From positions 1 through 42,458 of the forward strand of contig CAJUHT010000016.1 of the NCBI GenBank assembly GCA_910586035.1: a stretch of DNA of 42,458 nucleotides, in the 5' to 3' direction. Below are positions 8,201-15,625 of this stretch, piece after piece. The notes under the pieces were generated by a model. The model worked only from the letters and a program-made list of their open reading frames with translations, was not told the DNA's origin and ran no database searches. Source of the stretch: an uncultured Christensenella sp. Its GTDB lineage: Bacteria > Bacillota > Clostridia > Christensenellales > Borkfalkiaceae. The position numbers and the translations under genes were made by a program. Numbering within the stretch: the stretch's first letter is position 1; each line of letters starts with the position of its first letter.

Positions 8201-8902
8201 GTTCTGGAAATAGGTGTCGCCGTTCTGCGCGGTGCCCTTCTGAATGGGGTGCTCGGGGTTGAGCGAGCGGGACTTGAAGTCTGCTATGTCTGCGGCGATA
8301 CCCGCTCTTTCGCAAATTGCACGGATTTCGGCATAGTCGTCCGCGTCGTCCCAAACGTCTATCTTGGCAACTTCGTGGGAGGTTCTGAAACCGTCGAAGA
8401 AGTTAATGAAAGGCACTTTGCTTTTAAGCGTTGAAAGGTGAGCAACGAGAGCGAGGTCCATAACTTCCTGAACGGAAGAGTCGCAAATCATTGCAAAACC
8501 CGTCTGACGGCAAGCCATAACGTCGGCGTGGTCGCCGAAGATATTGAGCGAATGGGCAGCCAGGGCGCGCGCCGAAACGTGCATAACCATAGGCATAAGC
8601 TCGCCGGAAATTTTGTACATATTGGGAATCATCAACAAAAGACCCTGCGACGCCGTGTAGGTGGAAGTAAGAGCGCCCGCGCAGAGCGAACCGTGAACGG
8701 CGCCCGCCGCGCCGCCTTCGGACTGCATTTCGGCAATCTTAACTTTCTGACCCCACATATTCGTTCTGCCCGCCGTAGCCCACTCGTCCGCAACTTCCGC
8801 CATAGGGGAAGAGGGAGTAATGGGATAAATTGCCGCAACTTCCGAAAAAGCGTAGGCAACGTGGCTGGCGGCGGTATTACCGTCGATAGTCAATTTTTTC
8901 AT
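5249..8902 (-). CDS. nifJ: Pyruvate:ferredoxin (flavodoxin) oxidoreductase, 1217 aa
   Basis: Cytoplasmic enzyme that oxidises pyruvate with CoA to acetyl-CoA and CO2 and passes electrons to ferredoxin, the central step of clostridial fermentation. The single chain has the full homodimeric-type length. It starts with the pyruvate-binding/pyrimidine domain (YPITPSSPMAE near residue 27). Next come the gamma domain, then two ferredoxin-type 4Fe-4S motifs (CIQCGSCSFVC near 697 and CMGCGVCATVC near 750). The TPP domain follows: CAGCGE near 820 (with a further cluster ligand), GDGWAYDIGYGG near 1017 and SNTGGQ near 1050. The ATG follows GGAGG, and the gene has its own promoter (8969-8997) and appears monocistronic. 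Nothing is truncated. Confidence 0.98.
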   Translation of the reverse strand: MKKLTIDGNTAASHVAYAFSEVAAIYPITPSSPMAEVADEWATAGRTNMWGQKVKIAEMQSEGGAAGAVHGSLCAGALTSTYTASQGLLLMIPNMYKISGELMPMVMHVSARALAAHSLNIFGDHADVMACRQTGFAMICDSSVQEVMDLALVAHLSTLKSKVPFINFFDGFRTSHEVAKIDVWDDADDYAEIRAICERAGIAADIADFKSRSLNPEHPIQKGTAQNGDTYFQNRETANSYYAAAPAIVQKMMDLVSSKCGRSYHLFDYVGHPDAQQVIVCMGSGCETIEESINKLNKTGKKYGLIKVRLYRPFVADAFIAAIPKTCKKIAVLDRTKEPGSLGEPLYLDVCSAILEKGVGGIKVVGGRYGLGSKEFTPSMVLAVYKNLEQKESKNHFTIGIYEDVTNSSLDFSEKFDAAPEGSTSCKFYGLGSDGTVGANKNSIKIIGDHTDKHAQAYFFYDSKKSGGITVSHLRFGDTPIQSEYLIDSADFVQCSNPSYITRYDMTGDIKKGGTFLINTDATTVEALEKFLPAKVKQDIAKKKINLYVIDAIKIAGELGLKGRTNTILQSAFFRVNPQIMPYEQAIEYMKYMAKKSFGRKGDAVVQMNYNAIDSAAGDQLIKIDVPESWATATDGAKMIKGHSDKYYQEIIKPILYLEGDKLKSSQFNADGHVPTGTTKFEKRGVAVTVPEIDLDKCIQCGSCSFVCPHACLRPALVKEGENKPASLHTKAAIGLPGYEYRMQVSPLDCMGCGVCATVCPVKDGGAIKMIPLADSIKKHEDKNWEYTVNLPEADTSKFKKETVKGCQFCTPLFEFSGACAGCGETPYVKVITQLFGEDMIIANATGCSSIYGGSSPTCPYTTNKNGRGPAWANSLFEDNAEFGYGMNLAYTARRNHVKSKVQKLIDIWDNEEGIAACKAYLDAFEEREASKAAAANLVKVLEENLDSDSETVALMRDIVAVKAKVAKLAKTWTNYADGQEASESFVKAIETYSLIKDILDAKDCLAKKSIWIFGGDGWAYDIGYGGLDHVLASGEDVNVLVLDTEVYSNTGGQASKATNIGAVAKFASAGKRVKKKDLGMIAKSYGYVYVAQCAMGSNPAQLLKALSEAEAYHGPSLIICYAPCINHGINMTKSQLEEKAAVDCGYWQLYRYNPDGEVFTLDSKDPTGDYQAFLAGETRYASLVKTQGAEVANELFKQTEESAKARIESYKKLAGK

Positions 8903-8968
8903 TCAAAAAAACCTCCGTAAATGTTTTTAATTATTTTTTATATTATAATGTCGTAAGACACCTATACA

Positions 8969-8997
8969 ATTATAAGACACAAAGGGTCGATTGTCAA
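8969..8997 (-). promoter_or_regulatory. nifJ promoter
   Basis: On the minus strand TTGACA (8992-8997), a 17-bp spacer and TATAAT (8969-8974), an exact consensus match, placing the start about 60 nt before the nifJ ATG. Just downstream is a near-palindrome TGTCGTAAGACA (8950-8961), and GTGTCTTA occurs twice in the region, so an operator is possible. Confidence 0.85.
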
Positions 8998-9056
8998 TAT
9001 GCGTTTTGCTTTTTTTAATAGTATTTTTGTTTTATCCGTCAAATTGCTTTAAGTTA

Positions 9057-9085
9057 AAGGGGCGCGGCTTTTCGCCGCGCCCCTT
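9057..9085. terminator. GC-rich hairpin after the second XRE gene
   Basis: A perfect 12-bp stem (9057-9068 with 9074-9085) around TTTTC. It ends 9 bp beyond the stop of the XRE gene at 9095, whose minus-strand transcript would read the hairpin and then TTTAACTT. Confidence 0.75.
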
Positions 9086-9094
9086 CGGTATACG

Positions 9095-9301
9095 CTATAT
9101 TCCGAACAGGTCGCTTGCCGAAATATCGTAAAGCTTGCAAAGTTTTATAATTTGCTCGTAATTCAGCTCGAAAACGCCGTTTTCGAAGCGGCTGTACTGC
9201 TGTTGCGTCATAAGCATAATTTCCGCAACCTGTCTTTGCGTATAGCCCGCGGCTTTGCGCGCCTGTTTTAAGTTGTTGCCTATATATTTTGCTTTCCCCA
9301 T
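9095..9301 (-). CDS. XRE-family transcriptional regulator, 68 aa
   Basis: A stand-alone helix-turn-helix protein: residues about 9-64 carry NLKQARKAAGYTQRQVAEIM, QQQYSRFENG and a terminal LCKLYDISASDLFGI, the standard Cro/C1 layout. It is not closely similar to the other XRE protein in the window. No Shine-Dalgarno site precedes the ATG at 9301. It is divergent from the promoter at 9335-9363, around which three TGRTGTA half-sites occur (9322-9328, 9341-9347 inverted, 9353-9359), the likely operator. Its target would then be itself and the noncoding transcript to its right; this is inference from position. Confidence 0.85.
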   Translation of the reverse strand: MGKAKYIGNNLKQARKAAGYTQRQVAEIMLMTQQQYSRFENGVFELNYEQIIKLCKLYDISASDLFGI

Positions 9302-9321
9302 ATTAGTTATTTATCACAAAC

Positions 9322-9363
9322 TGATGTAAATTACTTGACTTACACCACTTAATGATGTACGAT
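9322..9363 (+). promoter_or_regulatory. Promoter with overlapping inverted half-sites
   Basis: TTGACT (9335-9340), a 17-bp spacer and TACGAT (9358-9363). The spacer contains the near-palindrome TACACCA-CTTAA-TGATGTA (9341-9359), and another TGATGTA lies at 9322-9328. A repressor bound there would block the promoter. Confidence 0.6.
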
Positions 9364-9369
9364 ATAAGG

Positions 9370-9590
9370 CGTAGAAATATAGAAGCAAACAAAGAAAAAA
9401 GACTAATTTTAAGATATCATTTTGCGTCATTTTATTCCGCTGTCAGTAGTGGGGCGGCGGAATTACATACGGGCGTAACTTCGGTCGGGTTCTAAGCGTA
9501 CAGCCGAATTCGCTCCGTTAAAAACACCATCTTATCTTTTTTGGCGCATTTGGTATATGCTGCAAGGGTTTTCCCTTGCAGTATTTTTTG
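9370..9590 (+). ncRNA. Candidate structured noncoding RNA, about 220 nt
   Basis: The 397-bp gap between the XRE gene and the ECF ATPase holds no convincing ORF but is bounded by a promoter (9335-9363) and a strong terminator (9560-9589). Inside, ATTCCGC (9434-9440) pairs with GCGGAAT (9457-9463), a C-UUCG-G tetraloop motif occurs at about 9479-9484, and TACG (9468-9471) can pair with CGTA (9497-9500). Size and host range would suit raiA RNA or a divergent 6S RNA, but I cannot match either with certainty. A 5' leader of the ECF gene is less likely because the terminator ends it about 110 bp before that ATG. Confidence 0.5.
9560..9589 (+). terminator. Intrinsic terminator of the ncRNA candidate
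   Basis: A perfect 9-bp stem CTGCAAGGG/CCCTTGCAG (9560-9568 with 9573-9581) with a TTTT loop, followed by TATTTTTT. Confidence 0.93.
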
Positions 9591-9698
9591 CGCTAAAATT
9601 TCTCCTTTATTTCACTTAAAAATCGTTGTTAATTTTATGCGGTTTTGTTATAATTTTTCAAGGCGGCAAGTAAAGTTTGCCGCAAATTACGGAGCCGT

Positions 9699-11582
9699 AT
9701 GAAAAAGCGCAAGGTAAAAGCCGACAACTGTATCGAAAAAGCGGAAGAGGTAAAACCTCTCCCCGACGTCGCAGTTAAACTCAACTGCGTAAGTTTTTCC
9801 TATTCCGAAGAACAGCCTTACGCCGTAAAGGACGTTACTCTCGAAGTAAAACGCGGCGAATTTATCGCCGTGCTCGGTCATAACGGAAGCGGCAAGTCTA
9901 CGCTTGCCCGCCTTATTTGCGGGCTTTTAACCGCAGATAAAGGCAGTGTGGAAGTGTGGGGTTACAACCCCGCGGTAAGAAGCCAGTTGGGGGCTGTGCG
10001 CGAGCACGCGGGCGTTGTGTTCCAGAATCCCGATAACCAGATGGTTGCGTCCATAGTGGAGGACGACGTGGCTTTCGGACCGGAAAATTTAGGCGTCCCG
10101 CGCGAGGAAATAGGCAGAAGGATAGATTGGGCTCTGTCCGCCGTGGGTATGGAAAAGTACAGGCATTCCACGCCTACCCGCCTTTCGGGCGGGCAGAAAC
10201 AGCGCATTGCCGTTGCGGGCGTGCTTGCCATTAAGCCCGACGTTTTAATACTCGACGAAAGCACCGCGATGCTCGACCCTAAGGGCAGGCGCGAGGTAAC
10301 GGAAGTCGCCGCGCGGCTCAACAGGGAAGAGGGTATGACGGTAATACTCATTACCCATTTTATGGACGAAGCTCTGCTTGCCGACCGCGCCGTCGTTATG
10401 AACAGGGGCGAAATTGCTTTGCAGGGCGCGCCCAAAGAAATTTTCGGGCGCGGGGAGGAGCTGGAAAGCTACAATCTTTGCCTGCCCGAAATAGGCGTGA
10501 TTTGCAATAAGCTAAGGGCGGCGGGAATACCCGTGGAGGAAGCTCTCGAACCTGCCGAGCTTGCGCGGCAGATAGAGGCGCAGGCGCAAACCCGCGGCTT
10601 TAAAACGCCTTCGTCGGGCTATATGTCCGCGCCAATAGAACAAAACGGAGCGAAAGAGTGGGATATAGACGTGCAGAATTTAACCTATACCTATTCTGCG
10701 AAATCGCCGTTTGCCTCCAAGGCTTTAAACGGCGTTAATCTGCACATATCACAGGGGGAATTCTTCGGAATAATAGGTCATACGGGCAGCGGCAAGTCTA
10801 CTTTGGTACAGCACTTAAACGCTTTAATCAAGTTGCCCAAGGCGCAAAAGCGATACAAAAAGCCGAGGGTTAAAAAGGGGCGAACGCCCCCGCCCGAAAG
10901 CGTTATAAAAATCGGCGGCTACAACCTTGCGGATAAAAAGTGCGACTGGCAGGCTTTACGCGCCGACGTGGGTATGGTCTTTCAGTATCCCGAGTATCAG
11001 TTGTTTGCCGAAAGGGTTTTCGACGACGTTGCTTTCGGCTTGAAAAATTTCCGTAAAGGGCTTTCCAAGGAAGAGGTGGAGCAAGCCGTGCGCGAAAGCA
11101 TTACCGCGGTCGGCTTGAATTACGAAGAGGTGTACGACAAATCGCCCTTCGATTTGTCGGGCGGGCAAAAGCGCCGCGTTGCAATCGCCGGCGTAATAGT
11201 AACCAAGCCGCGCATACTCGTATTGGACGAGCCTGCGGCGGGGCTCGACCCAATCGGCAAGCGGGAAATTATGAAGTTGCTTCACCGCCTGCACGGCGAT
11301 TGGTGCAAGACGGTTATAATCGTTTCCCACGATATGGACGAAATTGCCGAAAACTGCACGCGCGCCTGCGTCGTTTCCAACGGCGAAATATTCGCCTGCG
11401 GCAGTCCCGCCGAGCTTTTCAGCCGCGCGGAGGAGCTGTACGCGCTGGGGCTTGACGTTCCCGTTACGGCTAAAATTTGCGGCGAGCTTGCCAAGCGCGG
11501 GTTGCCCCTAAATTGCGACTATACTTCGCAAGGCTTCGCCGCCGCGGTAATAAGCGCTCTCGGGGGTGAAAGCAATGCTTAA
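9699..11582 (+). CDS. Fused ECF transporter ATPase EcfA1-EcfA2, 627 aa
   Basis: Two complete ABC ATPases in one chain. These drive energy-coupling-factor vitamin/metal uptake together with EcfT and exchangeable S-components. The first half (about 25-285) has Walker A GHNGSGKST (60-68), Q-loop VVFQNPDNQ (107-115), signature LSGGQKQR (162-169), Walker B with DESTAMLDP (186-194) and His220, the EcfA1 pattern. The second half (about 322-600) has GHTGSGKST (360-368), FQYPEYQLF, LSGGQKRR (486-493) and DEPAAGLDP, the EcfA2 pattern. Normally these are two adjacent genes of about 280 codons; here a linker of about 35 residues joins them. The start has GGAG four bases upstream. The stop overlaps the next gene. 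No S-component is encoded nearby, so the substrate is unknown. Confidence 0.95.
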   Translation: MKKRKVKADNCIEKAEEVKPLPDVAVKLNCVSFSYSEEQPYAVKDVTLEVKRGEFIAVLGHNGSGKSTLARLICGLLTADKGSVEVWGYNPAVRSQLGAVREHAGVVFQNPDNQMVASIVEDDVAFGPENLGVPREEIGRRIDWALSAVGMEKYRHSTPTRLSGGQKQRIAVAGVLAIKPDVLILDESTAMLDPKGRREVTEVAARLNREEGMTVILITHFMDEALLADRAVVMNRGEIALQGAPKEIFGRGEELESYNLCLPEIGVICNKLRAAGIPVEEALEPAELARQIEAQAQTRGFKTPSSGYMSAPIEQNGAKEWDIDVQNLTYTYSAKSPFASKALNGVNLHISQGEFFGIIGHTGSGKSTLVQHLNALIKLPKAQKRYKKPRVKKGRTPPPESVIKIGGYNLADKKCDWQALRADVGMVFQYPEYQLFAERVFDDVAFGLKNFRKGLSKEEVEQAVRESITAVGLNYEEVYDKSPFDLSGGQKRRVAIAGVIVTKPRILVLDEPAAGLDPIGKREIMKLLHRLHGDWCKTVIIVSHDMDEIAENCTRACVVSNGEIFACGSPAELFSRAEELYALGLDVPVTAKICGELAKRGLPLNCDYTSQGFAAAVISALGGESNA

Positions 11583-12417
11583 CGACGTAACGTTCGGGCA
11601 ATACTATCCCGCAAATTCGTTTATCCACAGGCTTGACCCGCGCATAAAACTGCTGTTTTTAATAGCGTATATAGTAATGCTGTTCGTCGCAAATTCCTTT
11701 TACGGGCTTGCGCTTTGCGGACTCATTCTGTTTATAACAATAATTGCCGCGCGCGTGCCTTTCGGCTCGGTAATGCGTTCGGTAAAGGGAATAATTTTTA
11801 TTCTCGTCTTTACTTCGCTTTTAAATGTCTTTTTCCAGAAGGGCACAAATCTTTTGTGGCAATGGGGCATAATCAAGATATATACGGAGGGAATAATCTT
11901 TTCCGTATTCCTCACGTTCAGGCTGTTCTTTTTGGTTATGGGTTCCGCGCTTTTAACGCTGACTACCACGCCCGTAAATCTTACCGACGGTATGGAAAGT
12001 TTGCTCTTTCCCCTTAAACTTATAAAGGTGCCCGTGCACGTACTCGCGCTTGTTATGTCTATCGCGCTTCGCTTTATCCCCACGCTTATGGACGAAACCA
12101 ACCGCATAATAGCCGCGCAAAAGGCGAGGGGGGCAAGCTTCGATACGGGCAACATTTTTAAGCGCGTCAAGGCGATTGTGCCCGTGCTCATCCCCCTTAT
12201 ACTTAGCGCTTTCCGCCGCGCGGACGAGTTGGGCGACGCTATGGACGTGCGTTGTTACGCCTCCTCCAAAAAGCGCACCAAGTACAAAAAACTGCGCTTC
12301 GCACCGCGCGATATCGTGGCGGTGGTATTTGCGGCGGTTATGATTGCGGGGGTAATTCTTTTGAATATATACGGCTATCGGATTTGTCCGCAAATTTATC
12401 CTTACGTGGTGATATGA
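11575..12417 (+). CDS. ecfT: ECF transporter transmembrane protein EcfT, 280 aa
   Basis: The membrane coupling subunit of the ECF transporter, linking the ATPase pair to substrate-binding S-components. I prefer ATG 11575 (after GGGGGTGA) over the in-frame GTG at 11566; the gene then overlaps the ATPase stop by 8 bp. The N-terminus has the family's HRLDPRIKLLF motif and about five helices follow. The cytoplasmic coupling helices carry QKARGASFD and RRADELGDAMDVRCY; the second replaces the usual Ala-Arg-(Gly/Cys) with Val-Arg-Cys. Because the two ATPases are fused in the neighbour, the complex would be made from one ATPase chain plus EcfT plus S-components. Confidence 0.93.
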   Translation: MLNDVTFGQYYPANSFIHRLDPRIKLLFLIAYIVMLFVANSFYGLALCGLILFITIIAARVPFGSVMRSVKGIIFILVFTSLLNVFFQKGTNLLWQWGIIKIYTEGIIFSVFLTFRLFFLVMGSALLTLTTTPVNLTDGMESLLFPLKLIKVPVHVLALVMSIALRFIPTLMDETNRIIAAQKARGASFDTGNIFKRVKAIVPVLIPLILSAFRRADELGDAMDVRCYASSKKRTKYKKLRFAPRDIVAVVFAAVMIAGVILLNIYGYRICPQIYPYVVI

Positions 12418-13193
12418 TGGGAAGATACCTTTTAACCGTTTCCTACGACGGAACGCATTTCTGCGGCTGGCAGGTTCAGCCCAACGGAAGAACGGTGCAG
12501 GAAGAGATGAACACAGCCGTGTTCAAAGCATTCGGAGAGAGGGCGCAGGTAAAGGCGAGCGGCAGAACGGACGCGGGAGTGCACGCCCGCGCGCAACTTT
12601 GTCAGGTGGATTTAAACGCCGAAATAGACGGCGCAAAGCTTGCCGACGCGCTCAACGCAAGGCTTCCCGAAGATATAAGCGTGCTTAAATCAACCGCCGT
12701 TCCGCAGTCCGTGGACGTGCAAAATATAGTCAAAGCCAAAACTTACCGCTATTATATGTATTTCAGTCCGCGCAAAAAACCGCTGTTCGAAAGGTATGCA
12801 ACCCGGTTAAAGGGCGAGCCCGACTTGGGTAAAATGCGTGAAGCGGCAAATTTCTTGACGGGCGAGCACGACTTCAAGGCGTATTGCGCAAGCGGCTCGC
12901 AGGTTAAAACCACCGTGCGTAAAATTTATTCCATAGCCGTTACGGAGCAACCTGCTCCGCCCGACGCGCAGATAATCTGCATAGAAGTTTACGGCAACGG
13001 CTTTCTCTACAATATGGTGCGCACGCTTGCGGGCACGCTTCTTTGGTATTCGCAGGGCAAGCTGACGGCGGAAGATTTGCAGGCAACTTTGCAGGGCGAG
13101 CGCGCAAGAGTGGGCAAGACAATGCCCGCCAAGGGCTTGGTTATGTACGGCGTGGAGCTTGACGATACGCCCGAACTGCGCGGCTTGATTTGA
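12417..13193 (+). CDS. truA: tRNA pseudouridine(38-40) synthase TruA, 258 aa
   Basis: Converts uridines 38-40 of the tRNA anticodon arm to pseudouridine. The catalytic Asp52 lies in ASGRTDAGVHA, and YDGTHFCGWQ, TYRYYM, FLYNMVR and GKTMPAKGL are the other family motifs. Two ATGs (12414 and 12417) overlap the EcfT stop; the second is better spaced from GGTG. This start is much downstream of the longest open frame, whose extra N-terminus lies inside ecfT and has no family similarity. The ecfA-ecfT-truA order is common in Firmicutes, where it forms part of the ribosomal-protein region. Confidence 0.96.
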   Translation: MGRYLLTVSYDGTHFCGWQVQPNGRTVQEEMNTAVFKAFGERAQVKASGRTDAGVHARAQLCQVDLNAEIDGAKLADALNARLPEDISVLKSTAVPQSVDVQNIVKAKTYRYYMYFSPRKKPLFERYATRLKGEPDLGKMREAANFLTGEHDFKAYCASGSQVKTTVRKIYSIAVTEQPAPPDAQIICIEVYGNGFLYNMVRTLAGTLLWYSQGKLTAEDLQATLQGERARVGKTMPAKGLVMYGVELDDTPELRGLI

Positions 13194-13297
13194 GTTAAGA
13201 AAGATAAAAAATTTTATATTTTACACAATTTTCACACAACCGTTTTATTTTTTATACAAATGGCGTATAAAATAACAATAATAAGGGGCGGAGTTTT

Positions 13298-14182
13298 ATG
13301 GAGTTTTTCGAGATTGCAAGGATAGTCGAAGCGGCGTTTTTTACCGACGTTTACAAGCGGTATCTCTGGGCATACCTTGTAATCGGCGCGTTGTGCTTTG
13401 CCATTCTCTATATATTTCAGGCGATTGCCCTTTTTACAATCGCCAAGCGAGAGGGGTTTAAAAACAAGTGGTTTGCGTTTATCCCCTTTCTAAACACCTA
13501 CTATATCGGCGTTGTGTCCGAAAAAAATAAAGTTTTCAGGGCGCAGACGAAATATATCGCTATGGGCGCCGCGGCGGCGGAGGCGGTTTACGTTGCACTC
13601 GGCATAGTGTACTACGTGGCTATGTTCCTCATTTTCAACGGCGGTTACGCCGCGCCCGAATACAGCACCTCGGTTTACGGCGGAGCGACTATCGAGTACG
13701 TAACTGGCTATAACGCCGTCAATCTTCCCGCGGAACTCAATTGGGCGTGGTGGGTGCTGAGTTATATGCAGAACTATATCCTATATTGGGTACAGCTTGT
13801 ATATCTAATTTTGAGCGTGTTCTTGTTGGTGTCGTTTTTCCGTACCTATTCTTCGCCCAGATACGTGCTGTTTTCCATACTCGGCGTGCTCTTCCCCATA
13901 AAGGCGATATTTATGTTTGCCGTAAAAAACAACAAGGGCAAAAATTACGCGGAGTATTTACGGGAACAGCAACAGAGGCAGTACCGTATGTATCAGGAAT
14001 ATATGCGTAACGGGCAAAGCGGTTATAATAACGCCGGCGGCAATTTCGGCGCGCCCTACGGCGACCCCTATGCTCAACAACGCAGGGATAACCCTCCCGC
14101 AGACCCGTTCGGCGGGCTTGGTCAGAAGAGCGAGAGTAAGGGCGGCGGAAGCGGCGACCCGTTCGACGACTTAAAAAGTTAA
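13298..14182 (+). CDS. Membrane protein of unknown function with low-complexity tail, 294 aa
   Basis: I do not recognise a characterised family. The ATG follows GGGGCGGAG. Four helices are evident (about 25-50, 85-120, 155-180 and 185-205), with KREGFKNKWFAFIPFLNTYY between the first two, a pattern seen in uncharacterised clostridial proteins. The last 80 residues are cytoplasmic-type low complexity: EQQQRQYRMYQEYM, then Gly/Asn/Pro-rich repeats with Asp-Pro-Phe-Gly and Asp-Pro-Phe-Asp. It is preceded by a 104-bp AT-rich gap and followed by a 13-bp perfect hairpin, so it is probably monocistronic. Confidence 0.8.
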   Translation: MEFFEIARIVEAAFFTDVYKRYLWAYLVIGALCFAILYIFQAIALFTIAKREGFKNKWFAFIPFLNTYYIGVVSEKNKVFRAQTKYIAMGAAAAEAVYVALGIVYYVAMFLIFNGGYAAPEYSTSVYGGATIEYVTGYNAVNLPAELNWAWWVLSYMQNYILYWVQLVYLILSVFLLVSFFRTYSSPRYVLFSILGVLFPIKAIFMFAVKNNKGKNYAEYLREQQQRQYRMYQEYMRNGQSGYNNAGGNFGAPYGDPYAQQRRDNPPADPFGGLGQKSESKGGGSGDPFDDLKS

Positions 14183-14195
14183 ATTTGCTGGTTTT

Positions 14196-14225
14196 GTAAA
14201 GCGGGAAAATAATTTCCCGCTTTAC
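14196..14225. terminator. Terminator-like hairpin
   Basis: A perfect 13-bp stem GTAAAGCGGGAAA/TTTCCCGCTTTAC with ATAA loop. It lacks a T-tract on the plus strand, so termination strength is uncertain. Confidence 0.6.
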
Positions 14226-14227
14226 TG

Positions 14228-14256
14228 TTGCAATACAGGCGTTTGCGTGATATAAT
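14228..14256 (+). promoter_or_regulatory. mnmE promoter
   Basis: TTGCAA (14228-14233), a 17-bp spacer and TATAAT (14251-14256) with an extended -10 TGA just before it. Confidence 0.8.
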
Positions 14257-14295
14257 TTAAGTATAAGTAAACGTTATGGAAAAGTTGATTTGATT

Positions 14296-15612
14296 ATGGC
14301 GGAAGAAATAATATCGGCTATAAGCACGCCCGCGGGCATAGGCGGGGTGGCTATAATAAGGGTGAGCGGCAGCGGCGCGCTTGCGGTGGCGAAAAAGATG
14401 TTCCGCCCCAGCGGTGGCGTTGCAGTTGAACGGTTCGAGCCTAACCGTATGTATACGGGGCGGATACTCTGCGACGTGTTTGAAGATTACGGTATGTGCG
14501 TATATTTCAAAGCCCCCAAATCGTATACGGGCGAGGACTGCGTGGAGTTTCATTGCCACGGCGGAACTGAGATTGCAAGGGGCGTTTTAAGGGCTACTTT
14601 CGACAACGGCGCGCGCTCCGCAGAAAGGGGCGAATTTACAAAGAGGGCGTTTATAAACGGCAAACTTTCCCTCTCCTCGGCGGAGGGCGTCATAGATATG
14701 ATTAACGCCGACAGCCTTGCCGAAGTGCGCGCAGGCGGTCTGTTGTACGGCGAAAGGCTGACCGAGGACGTAAAGGCAATTCAGTCGCGCTTAACCGATA
14801 TACTTGCGCAAATCGCCGCCGATACCGACTATCCCGAAGAGGGGATAGAGGAAACCGAACTTTCGGGCGTAGGGCGCGATTTAAATGAGATAGGAAACCG
14901 CTTAAACGCGTTGCTTGCGGCATATTCGGGGGGTAAATTTATAAAGAGCGGCGTAAACGTTGCAATTTGCGGCGCGCCAAACGTCGGCAAATCGTCCCTT
15001 TTAAACGCGCTGTTGGGCTATGAGAAAGCAATAGTATCCCCCGTTGCGGGCACCACGCGCGACGCGGTGGAGGGCACGCTGTTGATTGACGGCGTTAAAT
15101 ACAACCTTACGGATACGGCGGGCATACGCTCCGAGGCGGGCGAAATAGAAAGCATTGGTATCGAGCGGGCAAAGCGCGCTCTGGAAACGGCGGATACGGT
15201 TGTGTGCGTTTCCGATTGCGGTGATTTTTCAGCCGCGCGGGGCGTGGAAGAGAGCAGGCTGATAAAAGTTTTTTCCAAGATTGACGGGCTAAAACCCTGC
15301 GGCGGTTACGACGTGGCGGTTTCCTCGCTCACGGGCGAGGGGTTGGAGGCGTTAAAGGCGGCTTTGGCGGAAAAAGCCACGGGCGGAAAATCGCTTGAAA
15401 ACGCCTACGTAATAGAGGAGCGGCACTATCGAGCTTTGAAGTCCGCGCGCGACAAGCTGGAAGCCGCCGCTCAAAGCATAGGCAAATTTCCATTGGATAT
15501 CGTTTCATTGGATATACGCGAGGGGTGGCGCGTTCTCGGCGAAATAACGGGCGAAACCGCCGACGAGGAAATAATCAACACTGTTTTTGCAAAGTTTTGC
15601 GTGGGGAAATAA
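14296..15612 (+). CDS. mnmE: tRNA modification GTPase MnmE, 438 aa
   Basis: With MnmG it adds the (carboxymethyl)aminomethyl group at C5 of wobble uridine 34. The N-terminal formyl-THF-binding domain begins AAISTP-like (SAISTPAGIGG). Next comes a helical domain, and an inserted G domain has GAPNVGKS (226-233), TTRD, DTAGIR and SKID in the G4 position (usually NKxD, so Asn is replaced by Ser). The chain ends in the diagnostic FCVGK. ATG 14296 is preferred; an in-frame TTG at 14290 is possible and neither has a strong Shine-Dalgarno site. Unusually, mnmG and rsmG are not next to it; a LysR gene follows at 13 bp. Confidence 0.97.
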   Translation: MAEEIISAISTPAGIGGVAIIRVSGSGALAVAKKMFRPSGGVAVERFEPNRMYTGRILCDVFEDYGMCVYFKAPKSYTGEDCVEFHCHGGTEIARGVLRATFDNGARSAERGEFTKRAFINGKLSLSSAEGVIDMINADSLAEVRAGGLLYGERLTEDVKAIQSRLTDILAQIAADTDYPEEGIEETELSGVGRDLNEIGNRLNALLAAYSGGKFIKSGVNVAICGAPNVGKSSLLNALLGYEKAIVSPVAGTTRDAVEGTLLIDGVKYNLTDTAGIRSEAGEIESIGIERAKRALETADTVVCVSDCGDFSAARGVEESRLIKVFSKIDGLKPCGGYDVAVSSLTGEGLEALKAALAEKATGGKSLENAYVIEERHYRALKSARDKLEAAAQSIGKFPLDIVSLDIREGWRVLGEITGETADEEIINTVFAKFCVGK

Positions 15613-15625
15613 GGAGGAAGTAATA

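Noticed and set aside
5813..8434. Long plus-strand ORFs antisense to nifJ (294 and 316 codons)
   Set aside because: Both lie in the shadow of a fully conserved nifJ, have no ribosome sites and give no recognisable protein.
12252..12413. Longer start for truA inside ecfT
   Set aside because: The 54 extra codons overlap ecfT and are unlike TruA; MGRYLLTVSYDG is the standard family start.
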